NCBI GenBank assembly: GCA_036653595.1
Contig: JAVVTQ010000002.1
Location: 1-64,000, forward strand
Reading direction: 5' to 3'
DNA: 64,000 bases
Source: JAVVTQ01 sp036653595
GTDB taxonomy: Bacteria > Bacillota > Clostridia > Oscillospirales > Ruminococcaceae
The translations under genes were made by a program, and so were the position numbers. The number at the start of each line of letters is the position of its first letter. Position 1 is the stretch's first letter. The notes beneath the pieces were generated by a model. It did no database searches and was not told the DNA's origin. It worked only from the letters and a program-made list of their open reading frames with translations. Shown piece after piece: positions 15,428-23,176 of the stretch.

Positions 15428-16471
15428 TCAGGACATGCTCTCCCACTCGGACACCGCAGACATATACTCTTCCTTTGTGATAGGTGAGGACAGTGAAGCA
15501 GCCGACATTTTTACAATTCCTGAATTCAGACTGAAAATTTGCCATTCTCCGCCCGTCTCAACCAGCGCCACAGCGCCCATATAATAGCCGCCTTTGGTTT
15601 TGTAAAGCACTGCATACTCTTCATAACTTGCAAATCCATTTACTTCGCATATCATTTTGTACTTTTTCTGCGCACTCTCGCTGTCTTGCACGACGGGGTT
15701 TGCATAATCCATGCGCACAAACTCAAGCGATTGCGCATTTTGGGGGTCAAGAGCAGCTATCAGCTCTTCGGACGATATGCCGTATACCACAAAGGGCAAT
15801 TCGTTTTTATCTTGGACATAAGGCGTCATGCCCAAAATGAAATGCTCGATTTGATTGTATGCATCCGCTTTGAAGGACGCTTTGTTTGTTTCTTTGTAGA
15901 TATCATAATTCCCCGGCAATGGCGAATTGATGTTCCATGCTCTCAAAGCATCAAAATTTTTGCCGAAATCATAGTGCTCTTTTCTTGCTTGCACAGAAAA
16001 AGCGCGCACTGCAGCTTCCACGTCGCCGGCTTTTATTTGATTTGTAAAATAGCGCACCGCTTTTTCCTGTGTTTTAAAGCTCATTTCGGCATCTTTTGCT
16101 CCGCCAAAAAGCAAAATGGTAATCGCAAGCGCCAGTGACAGCGCCAGCGACAAAGCCCAGGGGACAAGCTTTATGATGGGGATTTTTCTGTGCTCCCTTT
16201 TCTGTTTAGCGCTTTTCTGTTTAGCGCTTTTTTGCTCAGAGGAACCCCCCTTGGCATCAGCCGCTGAAGACGCGACAAGCTCCATCTCCGCCTCGGTGCT
16301 CTTCGGCTCGTTCAAATGCTCGTTTTTCGCGCCGCACTTTCCGCAAAAAGCCACTCCGGGCGCAATCCTTTCACCGCAGGAGAGACAGTAATCGCCGGTC
16401 AGCGTCTGGCCGCAGACATGACAAAATGCTTCAATCTCAGCAAGTTCTGCATTGCATTGAGGACATTTCAT
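15428..16471 (-). CDS. Double zinc-ribbon membrane protein with an extracytoplasmic domain
   Basis: From the ATG at 16471, which is the better spaced of two ATGs after AAGGAG, the protein has 347 residues. Residues 1-50 hold two zinc ribbons (CPQC...CHVCG and CLSCG...CGKCG). A charged linker containing a repeated KSAKQ follows, then one membrane helix (about 100-123). The C-terminal 220 residues should lie outside the membrane and resemble the folded domain of other zinc-ribbon anchor proteins of Clostridia, with no known function. It is the last gene of the rfb operon, 15 bases after rfbB on the same strand. I cannot assign a role; signalling or scaffolding at the envelope is possible. Confidence 0.75.
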   Translation of the reverse strand: MKCPQCNAELAEIEAFCHVCGQTLTGDYCLSCGERIAPGVAFCGKCGAKNEHLNEPKSTEAEMELVASSAADAKGGSSEQKSAKQKSAKQKREHRKIPIIKLVPWALSLALSLALAITILLFGGAKDAEMSFKTQEKAVRYFTNQIKAGDVEAAVRAFSVQARKEHYDFGKNFDALRAWNINSPLPGNYDIYKETNKASFKADAYNQIEHFILGMTPYVQDKNELPFVVYGISSEELIAALDPQNAQSLEFVRMDYANPVVQDSESAQKKYKMICEVNGFASYEEYAVLYKTKGGYYMGAVALVETGGEWQIFSLNSGIVKMSAASLSSPITKEEYMSAVSEWESMS

Positions 16472-16486
16472 AATCATGCTCCTTTT

Positions 16487-17542
16487 TTATTTTTCGTACC
16501 GCTGCTCGTAATAGCTGCGATATTCGCCGGTGGCCACCTCGTCTACCCATTCCTTGTTTTCAAGATACCAATCAATTGTCTTTTCTATGCCCTGTTCGAA
16601 CATTGTTTCCGGATACCAGCCGAGGTGCTGCTTGATTTTTTCCGGGTTAATCCCGTAGCGGCGGTCATGTCCCTTTCTGTCCTCCACATGCTTTATGAGG
16701 CTCTCATCGACTGAGGAATCCGCGTGCTTTCCGATATAGTCAATAACTGTCTTGATGATTATGAGGTTAGTGCGCTCGTTGTGTCCGCCGATGTTGTAAA
16801 CTTCTCCTGCCTTTGCTTTGCGCGCGACAAGGTCGATGGCCTTGCAGTGATCCTCGACATAAAGCCAGTCACGGATTTGCAGGCCGTCTCCGTAGACAGG
16901 CAGCGCCTTGTGGTTTACACAGTTGTTGATGATGAGAGGAATCAGCTTTTCGAGGAATTGATAGGGGCCGTAGTTGTTGGAGCAGCGCGTGATATTCACA
17001 GGCATCTTGTACGTGTCGAAGTACGATTGAACTATCATGTCGGCCGATGCCTTTGACGCGGAATACGGGCTGTGTGGGTTCAGAGGAGTTGTCTCCTCAA
17101 AGAAGCCGTCGGCGCCCAGAGAGCCGTAGACCTCGTCCGTTGACACCTGCAAATATTTTACGCCATCGCGAAAACTGCCGTCCTCGCTTTGCCATGCGCG
17201 CTTTGCCGCATTGAGCACCGTTGCCGTTCCCAGCACATTTGTGTGTATGAATATCTCCGGGTCGGTTATCGAGCGGTCGACGTGGCTCTCCGCCGCAAAG
17301 TTTATCACCGTGTCAATATCGTATTCTGCAAAGAGCGGCTCTATGACTGCTCTGTCGCATATATCGGCCTGCAAAAATGTGTAGCGGGCGTCATTTTCGA
17401 CTGACGTGAGATTTTTTAGGTTTCCCGCATAGGTGAGCTTGTCCACATTGAGGATTTTTATATCCTTATAATTCTTGAACATGTAAATTATGTAGTTGGA
17501 TCCGATAAAGCCTGCGCCTCCGGTGACGAGTATGTTTTTCAT
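16487..17542 (-). CDS. rfbB: dTDP-glucose 4,6-dehydratase
   Basis: This 351-residue SDR-superfamily enzyme has the N-terminal NAD site TGGAGFIGS, the catalytic STDEVYG and YSASKASAD (Tyr-x-x-x-Lys), and the NNYGPYQFLEKLIP block unique to RmlB/RfbB. It converts dTDP-glucose to dTDP-4-keto-6-deoxyglucose, the second step of dTDP-rhamnose synthesis. It follows rfbD by 11 bases in the order rfbA-rfbD-rfbB. Length is normal. Confidence 0.96.
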   Translation of the reverse strand: MKNILVTGGAGFIGSNYIIYMFKNYKDIKILNVDKLTYAGNLKNLTSVENDARYTFLQADICDRAVIEPLFAEYDIDTVINFAAESHVDRSITDPEIFIHTNVLGTATVLNAAKRAWQSEDGSFRDGVKYLQVSTDEVYGSLGADGFFEETTPLNPHSPYSASKASADMIVQSYFDTYKMPVNITRCSNNYGPYQFLEKLIPLIINNCVNHKALPVYGDGLQIRDWLYVEDHCKAIDLVARKAKAGEVYNIGGHNERTNLIIIKTVIDYIGKHADSSVDESLIKHVEDRKGHDRRYGINPEKIKQHLGWYPETMFEQGIEKTIDWYLENKEWVDEVATGEYRSYYEQRYEK

Positions 17543-17553
17543 GACAGTCTCCT

Positions 17554-18435
17554 TTATTTTTCAAGATTTTCCATGTATTGTTTTATGGCATCGTGCCAGT
17601 CACGCATTTCGTCACCGACAGTTGCTCTGAGCATCATGTTGTCGAGCGCCGAATAGGCCGGCCTTTTTGCGGGCCTTATAAATTCTTGCGTCGTGCAGGG
17701 CAGCACCTCTGCGTCGATTCCCGCAAGCCTGACAAACTCACCCGCAAACTCGTGCCATGAGCATATTCCGTTGTTGGTGCAGTGGTATATGCCAAAGCTT
17801 CCGCCGTCTATTATTTTCAGTATATGGTGCGCGACATCAACTGCGCTGGTGGGATTCCCAAGCTGGTCATTGACGACCGTCACCTTTTTATTTTCACGCG
17901 CAAGACGCAGAATGGTTTTGACAAAATTGCCGCCAATATATCCATAAAGCCACGATGTTCTGACAATAAAATATCTCGAGCACGCCTCGCGAAGATACTG
18001 CTCGCCGAGATGTTTTGTCTTTCCGTACACGTTTTGCGGAGACGGCACGTCATATTCACGGTAAGGTGTCACAGCGTCGCCCGAAAAGACATAGTCCGTT
18101 GAAACATGTGCGAGGACCGTCTTTGTCACCTCACAGGCCTCTGCGAGATGGCGCACAGCAAGCGAGTTTACCTTAAATGCCGCGTCACAGTTTGCCTCAC
18201 AGCCGTCGACATTCGTAAACGCAGCGCAGTTTATAACAACATCAAATCTGCCCTCGCGCAAAATTTTGAAAACAGCCTGCTTGTCGGTCAGGTCGCAGTC
18301 CTCGATATCAATTCCCACAACCTCGGCATTTTTGTAAGCTTCAGGTATTGCGCCCAGCTCCGAGCACCCGCAATTGATTTGTTTTATAAGCTCTGTTCCC
18401 AACTGGCCCTTTGCGCCGGTGATGAGAATTTTCAT
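17554..18435 (-). CDS. rfbD: dTDP-4-dehydrorhamnose reductase
   Basis: The protein has 293 residues from the ATG at 18435, eight bases after a GGAGG site. It has the NAD(P) motif GAKGQLGTEL, STDYVFSG and the catalytic YGKTK. It reduces dTDP-4-keto-rhamnose to dTDP-L-rhamnose with NAD(P)H. It lies between rfbA and rfbB. The epimerase RfbC, which normally supplies its substrate, is not encoded anywhere in this window. The RfbD length leaves no room for a fused epimerase domain. Confidence 0.94.
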   Translation of the reverse strand: MKILITGAKGQLGTELIKQINCGCSELGAIPEAYKNAEVVGIDIEDCDLTDKQAVFKILREGRFDVVINCAAFTNVDGCEANCDAAFKVNSLAVRHLAEACEVTKTVLAHVSTDYVFSGDAVTPYREYDVPSPQNVYGKTKHLGEQYLREACSRYFIVRTSWLYGYIGGNFVKTILRLARENKKVTVVNDQLGNPTSAVDVAHHILKIIDGGSFGIYHCTNNGICSWHEFAGEFVRLAGIDAEVLPCTTQEFIRPAKRPAYSALDNMMLRATVGDEMRDWHDAIKQYMENLEK

Positions 18436-18454
18436 AAGTTCTGCCTCCAAAATA

Positions 18455-19333
18455 TCACTTTACTTTAACCGTTTCGGCCACATGCAGTATGTACTTGCCG
18501 TACTCCGTCTGAGAGAGACTTTCTCCGAGCTTCACCAGCTGTTCTCTCGAAATAAACTTCTGCCTATAGGCGATTTCCTCTATGCAGGCAATGTAAAGGC
18601 CCTGGCGCTCCTGAACCGCATCGACAAAATTCGCAGCATCGAGCATAGAGCGGTGATTTCCCGTGTCGAGCCACGCCATTCCTCTGCCAAACAGCTCCAC
18701 CTTGAGCTGATGCCTCGCGAGATACTCGTTGTTTACAGAAGTAATCTCTATCTCGCCGCGCGCCGATGGCTTGACATTTTTCGCGATATTTATGACGTTA
18801 TTGTCATAGAAATAGAGGCCGGGAACCGCGTAATTGGACTTTGGCTTTGCCGGCTTTTCCTCGATGGACAGCACATTTCCCTCATCGTCAAAATCGACGA
18901 CACCGAACTCATTTGGGTTCTTTACGTGATAGCCGAATATTGTGGCGCCACTCTCGCGCGAAGCTGCGTTTTTCAGTCTTTCGGAAAAGCCGTAGCCGTA
19001 AAAGATGTTGTCGCCCAGCACCAGACAGACATTGTCTGTGCCTATGAAGTCGGCTCCGATTATAAAAGCGTCGGCAAGTCCGCGCGGCTGCTCCTGGACA
19101 GCATAGACAATGGAAAGTCCCAGCTGTGAGCCGTCCTTGAAAAGTCTTTCAAAGCCTCCGATATCGTGAGGTGTCGAAATGATCAAAATATCTTTGATTC
19201 CGGCGAGCATGAGCGTTGACAGCGGGTAGTAAATCATCGGTTTGTCGCAGACGGTCAGCAGCTGCTTTGACACTGCAATAGTGGATGGATAAAGCCTCGT
19301 TCCGGCTCCGCCGGCAAGAATTATTCCCTTCAT
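18455..19333 (-). CDS. rfbA: Glucose-1-phosphate thymidylyltransferase
   Basis: This 292-residue nucleotidyltransferase begins MKGIILAGGAGTRLYP, with the pyrophosphorylase signature. The VQEQPRGLADAF, LGDNIFYG and GRGMAWLDTG blocks are those of RmlA/RfbA. It makes dTDP-glucose, the first step towards dTDP-deoxysugars, and is normally inhibited by the end product. The start follows AAAGGAG with an 11-base gap. It is the first of three rfb genes, 45 bases downstream of the GT2 gene that probably uses the product. Confidence 0.96.
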   Translation of the reverse strand: MKGIILAGGAGTRLYPSTIAVSKQLLTVCDKPMIYYPLSTLMLAGIKDILIISTPHDIGGFERLFKDGSQLGLSIVYAVQEQPRGLADAFIIGADFIGTDNVCLVLGDNIFYGYGFSERLKNAASRESGATIFGYHVKNPNEFGVVDFDDEGNVLSIEEKPAKPKSNYAVPGLYFYDNNVINIAKNVKPSARGEIEITSVNNEYLARHQLKVELFGRGMAWLDTGNHRSMLDAANFVDAVQERQGLYIACIEEIAYRQKFISREQLVKLGESLSQTEYGKYILHVAETVKVK

Positions 19334-19378
19334 AAATGCGCATTCTCCTTTGATTCTTTTTTTGAACTAACTATTTCG

Positions 19379-20152
19379 CTATTTCCACCTAAAGCCCCAA
19401 CGGTAGAAATATTTGAACATTCCAATCACCAAAATTAAGAAATATTTTGCGCTGTGTGAGCTGGATCGCTCCCACGCATGATAGACGTATGTGTACGGGT
19501 AATATACCGCACGTTTTATTTTGCACGCGCGGCGGGTTATGTCCATATCCTCAAAATATATAAAATACAGCTCGTCAAAGCCCTTAATCTGCTTGAAAAG
19601 CTCGGTTCTTATCATAAAGAAGCAGCCTGTCGCAAACTCGATATCGATAGGCTTTGTCAAATCCTCGTCGAGCATCTGGTAATGGCGAACTACCGGCTCG
19701 AGTTTTTTTTGAAAAACATGGCGTCCCGCAAGTGCGAGAAAGCTCGGGTCCCTCTTTGGCAGCTGTTGGTCGCGGCCGTCCGGAAAACATATTTTCGGCG
19801 TGATCAGACCTATGTCGCTGTTTTTTTCCATGTACTCGCAAAGCTCGGTCAGCGCGTCTCTGTCGAGCAGTATATCGGGGTTGACCACGGCGTGGTAATC
19901 GCTGTCAAGCAGCTCCAGCACCGCGTTGTGACCGTGGCCAAAGCCCTTGTTGTCCGGGTTTTGAATCGTCGTAATGCAGGGAAATTCCGCCTTTAGCTTT
20001 TCGAGTGTGCCGTCGCGGGAGTTGTTGTCCACTATATAAATTTTGAGATCTACGCCCTTTGTGTGTGCCAGCAGACTTGCGATTGCTTCGCGGCATTTTT
20101 CACAGCACTTGTAGGTAACGATGCAGACGCTGACCTTTTTCCTATCTCCCAT
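19379..20152 (-). CDS. GT2-family glycosyltransferase, rhamnosyltransferase-like
   Basis: The protein has 257 residues from the ATG at 20152, eight bases after GGAGG; an in-frame GTG at 20161 has no room for a ribosome site. The GT-A fold is visible in SVCIVTYKCCEKC, the DNNSRDGT motif, VVNPDILLDRDAL and the ATGCFFMIRTELF and FIYFEDMDI blocks. The set is typical of WbbL/WsaF-type rhamnosyltransferases, and the adjacent rfbA, rfbD and rfbB fit this. A hydrophobic C-terminal segment may bind the membrane. It lies between gatD and rfbA, so the sugar probably goes onto a cell-wall glycopolymer or a lipid-linked precursor, which is inference. Confidence 0.85.
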   Translation of the reverse strand: MGDRKKVSVCIVTYKCCEKCREAIASLLAHTKGVDLKIYIVDNNSRDGTLEKLKAEFPCITTIQNPDNKGFGHGHNAVLELLDSDYHAVVNPDILLDRDALTELCEYMEKNSDIGLITPKICFPDGRDQQLPKRDPSFLALAGRHVFQKKLEPVVRHYQMLDEDLTKPIDIEFATGCFFMIRTELFKQIKGFDELYFIYFEDMDITRRACKIKRAVYYPYTYVYHAWERSSSHSAKYFLILVIGMFKYFYRWGFRWK

Positions 20153-20157
20153 CCGGC

Positions 20158-20886
20158 TCACCTCCGTTTTTTGCCGCTCGCTTTTTCAAGAACCGCCAGC
20201 ATATCCGCGTGCGCCTTTTGCGCGAGCACAAACCAGTCCTCTTCGCAGGTGCCAAGCTCTCTTTTGCACACCAACTGCGCTATCCTGTCCAGCAGCTCGG
20301 GGTTTTTTATCAGCAGCGGCCCTGAAAGCTCGGTCGCGATTATATTGTCACAAAAAATGCCCTCTTTTTTGTCGTGCAGCATACCTGCTGTGTCGTATTC
20401 GACCTCAAACACGCTGGATTCACGTGAGCTGACCGTCATAGAGCTGTTTATCACGCCGACAATCTCGCCCTTCGCAAGCGCCGTGCGCATTATGAATTCC
20501 GAGTAGCTTCTCTTTTTTTCTATGGCCACGTCGGCATCGAAGATTCCCAGTCCTTGCCTGACGCTGCCGTCCGAAAGTGTCACGCTCTGCGCCATGAGAG
20601 ACATTGAGTTTCCGGTCATAATTATCGGCTTTCCGCTTTTGGAAAATGTCATCAGGTCGGCCTTGTAGCGAGTGATATCCTCCAGAGCGGCAAGCATGCT
20701 GCCCTCTGTCGCGGCACCGAAGCATATGATGTCGCACTGCGCGAGCTCCGTATACGTTCCAATTGAAAAATTGCGCACTTCGACGCGCTCTCCTGCTTCG
20801 GAAAGGCGTTTTTCGAGCGCTTTGATGTTGGCATAGTCACCGTACAGATTACATAAATCCGGATACGCTGCCGCTATTCTAACCAT
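20158..20886 (-). CDS. gatD: GatD-like glutamine amidotransferase lacking its catalytic Cys and His
   Basis: This 242-residue protein aligns by eye with GatD, the glutaminase half of the MurT/GatD lipid II amidating complex, along its length: LYPDLCNLYGDYANI-type start, a QGLGIFD block after the nucleophile elbow, and the ending GPLLIKNPELLD. Where GatD has ICGGYQ with the nucleophilic Cys, this protein reads MTGNSM with Thr91 at that place. Where GatD has GFENHGGRT with the catalytic His, this one reads GVINSSMTV with Ser148. LHGP is SGP here. So it should not hydrolyse glutamine. The start overlaps murT by eight bases. It may be a structural subunit, a regulator, or a complex using free ammonia. 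The rest of the protein is intact, so it is not a random pseudogene. Confidence 0.85.
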   Translation of the reverse strand: MVRIAAAYPDLCNLYGDYANIKALEKRLSEAGERVEVRNFSIGTYTELAQCDIICFGAATEGSMLAALEDITRYKADLMTFSKSGKPIIMTGNSMSLMAQSVTLSDGSVRQGLGIFDADVAIEKKRSYSEFIMRTALAKGEIVGVINSSMTVSSRESSVFEVEYDTAGMLHDKKEGIFCDNIIATELSGPLLIKNPELLDRIAQLVCKRELGTCEEDWFVLAQKAHADMLAVLEKASGKKRR

Positions 20887-22210
20887 TCTCCGTCCCCTCC
20901 TTTAAGCGTTTTGTGAATTTGGGAACGTCAGTAAAGCAGGTCATTGCATATATATCCCCAATCGGATTTGCACAAAGCGAGGCCATCATCGAGTCGATGT
21001 TCGGCTCTATCGTCAGGCGCTCTTTTGGGATACCCGCAAAGAGCAGCCGCACACCCATATCCCCGGCAAACTGACCGCCGACTATTATTCTCTCCACCCG
21101 CTCATCGCACAGCAGCTCGAAATCAATGTCCCACAGCCACGACATGTCGTTTGCGATATATTTTCTGCTCAATAGGTCAACTATGAGCACAACCGTCATC
21201 TTTTCGCTGCCGCTTCCGACAATCGTATTGAGAGATCCGTTGTATGACATGGAGTTTTCGTGCTTGCTAAGAAGAAAGAGGCCCCTGTGTCCTTCTATTG
21301 AAAAGGACCTTATTCTGTCATTTTTAAGCGAATATCCGTCGAGCGCCTTTGCGGCGCTCTCTTTTGTAAGACCCAGCGCCTCGACGGCCGCTGTGAACGC
21401 GGCGGCGATATTGTATGCAAAAATAGTGTTCAGTATCTGGGGCTTTATGCTAACGTCTTTGTCGAGTATGAGTCTGCCGTCTTCAACCGCCGTGACCGAG
21501 TGCGTGGCACAGGCTCTTGTAAACCCACAGCTCGTACACTCGAAGCCGCCGAGATGGCTGACCACAGCGTAGGAATAATTCATCCGCGCCTTACATACAG
21601 GGCAAAATGCACCGTCAAAATACGCGTGCTTGTTCTCTTTCTGCTCTAAAAAAGCGTCTTTGTCCACGCCAAACCAGACAGCGTTTTCTTTACCAATTCC
21701 AAACCGCGCAGTCAGAGGGTCGTCGGCGTTGAGTATCAATGTCGTTTCCTCGCGCACGCCTTTTTCAAGCTCGCCGAACACAAATTCCGGGTTTCCGTTT
21801 CTGGTCAGCTGGTCGCGAAAAAGATTCGTGATAACCATATGTGTCGGTGCAAATTTTGAAAAAGTATATTGGCAAAATCGCTCGTCGCTCTCGAGCACCA
21901 CAACATCTGCCTGCACCACTTTTTTGAGGTTGCAGTTTTTGAGCAGCGCCGTGGCCACGCCTTCGATTTGATTGCTGCCCTCGCTGTTGCTGATGACGCG
22001 CAGATTTGCAGCCCTCGCGGCCTCGCAAATCATCTCTGTAACCGAGGTTTTCCCGTTTGAGCCGGTGACGGCGATGACCGTCGGCGGCATCTTCAGCTTG
22101 CCCAGAATATTTTTGTTTAATTTCAGCGCTATGGCTCCGGGCAGACTGCTGCCTCTTCCGAGCCATGAGCCTATTTTGCACAGAAGCTTGCAAATCAATA
22201 TGGTTATCAT
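20879..22210 (-). CDS. murT: MurT-like Mur ligase (lipid II isoglutaminyl synthase subunit)
   Basis: This 443-residue protein has a short hydrophobic N-terminus, the Mur ligase P-loop TGSNGKTS (49-56), a central zinc ribbon with Cys203, Cys206, Cys225 and Cys228, and the MurT C-terminal domain (DUF1727) with SWLWDIDFE (358-366). With GatD, MurT amidates the D-glutamate of lipid II to D-isoglutamine. Two C-terminal motifs deviate: the usual KNPAG reads KHENS (316-320), and the LNDxxADGxDxSW block reads VDLLSRKYIANDMSW. Together with the altered GatD this suggests a changed activity. It lies 15 bases after the nucleoside hydrolase gene and overlaps gatD. Confidence 0.88.
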   Translation of the reverse strand: MITILICKLLCKIGSWLGRGSSLPGAIALKLNKNILGKLKMPPTVIAVTGSNGKTSVTEMICEAARAANLRVISNSEGSNQIEGVATALLKNCNLKKVVQADVVVLESDERFCQYTFSKFAPTHMVITNLFRDQLTRNGNPEFVFGELEKGVREETTLILNADDPLTARFGIGKENAVWFGVDKDAFLEQKENKHAYFDGAFCPVCKARMNYSYAVVSHLGGFECTSCGFTRACATHSVTAVEDGRLILDKDVSIKPQILNTIFAYNIAAAFTAAVEALGLTKESAAKALDGYSLKNDRIRSFSIEGHRGLFLLSKHENSMSYNGSLNTIVGSGSEKMTVVLIVDLLSRKYIANDMSWLWDIDFELLCDERVERIIVGGQFAGDMGVRLLFAGIPKERLTIEPNIDSMMASLCANPIGDIYAMTCFTDVPKFTKRLKEGTENG

Positions 22211-22225
22211 AATCGCTCCAGTATT

Positions 22226-23164
22226 TTATTCCGCAAAATGCTCCGTCATATCGATATAAAGCTTCTCATAACGGCGCATGTCGATATCAGTGATGAGCGT
22301 GCAGTTAAACTCCTCGGGATTGTCAAAGCTTGCCGCGGACTCGCCCCAGCGCTCATCGTCCATGATGGCATTGATTGTCACCTTGCAGCGCTTTGTCTCG
22401 CACATCGACGGGTCAATGACGTATGCCACGGGTATTGCGTCGTGAATGACGGAGGACACCTCGCCGTCCTTATTTTTTTCCACATCCTTGTACTTTGAAA
22501 CAAGCTGCTTTACAACAGGCGCAATGAGTGATTTTCTCTTCGCCAAATCATCGATAAACGAAAGCGAGATGCCGGTTTTGAGCGTCACATTGAGGCCCGC
22601 CATGACAATTGGTATTCCGCTTTTAAACACTATTTCCGCAGCGGGTGGGTCAACCCAAAAATTGAACTCGGCAAATGCGGTTCTGTTTCCGCCCTCTGTG
22701 CCTCCGCCCATTATATTTATACATTTGATATAGTCCTTGAGGTCCGGGTGATTTTTTATTGCAAGCGCAACGTTTGTCAAAGGTCCGATGGCGACAAGCT
22801 CAAGCTCCTTGCCAAATTCCTTTGCCGTATCATAGATAAAATCCCATGCGGGTCTTTTGTCATAATCGCCCTTTGGCTCCGGCAATTTCACGCCCCCCAG
22901 GCCGTCAGTGCCGTGTGTTCCCGATGCAAAGATTGTGTTTTTTGTGAGCAGCTGATGCGTGGCGCCCTTTGCGACAGGGCAGTCAATTTTCAAAAACTCG
23001 GAAATCTTCAGGGCATTGGGTATGGTGTACTTCGCGGAGACATTTCCGTCAACAGGCGTCAGTCCCACAATGTTCAGCCTATCGCTCGCCGCTGCCAGCA
23101 TTATGGCAACCGCATCGTCTATTCCCGGGTCCGTGTCTATTATTATCGGTATTTTTCTGTCCAT
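22226..23164 (-). CDS. Nucleoside hydrolase (inosine-uridine preferring family)
   Basis: This 312-residue protein starts with PIIIDTDPGIDDAVAIML, the Ca2+-binding Asp cluster of the family. The central NVALAIKNHPDL and INIMGGG blocks and the HDAIPVAYVIDP block near the C-terminus, with the active-site His-Asp, follow. It cleaves the N-glycosidic bond of ribonucleosides to base and ribose, probably in salvage. No signal peptide is present. It sits between the M42 peptidase and murT with gaps of 12 and 15 bases, so it is part of the same leftward operon. The substrate range cannot be told. Confidence 0.93.
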   Translation of the reverse strand: MDRKIPIIIDTDPGIDDAVAIMLAAASDRLNIVGLTPVDGNVSAKYTIPNALKISEFLKIDCPVAKGATHQLLTKNTIFASGTHGTDGLGGVKLPEPKGDYDKRPAWDFIYDTAKEFGKELELVAIGPLTNVALAIKNHPDLKDYIKCINIMGGGTEGGNRTAFAEFNFWVDPPAAEIVFKSGIPIVMAGLNVTLKTGISLSFIDDLAKRKSLIAPVVKQLVSKYKDVEKNKDGEVSSVIHDAIPVAYVIDPSMCETKRCKVTINAIMDDERWGESAASFDNPEEFNCTLITDIDMRRYEKLYIDMTEHFAE

Positions 23165-23176
23165 TTAAAGCACCTC

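Noticed and set aside
18374..19129. 251-codon plus-strand open frame across rfbA
   Set aside because: It is antisense to rfbA, which is certain; no ribosome site and no recognisable domain.
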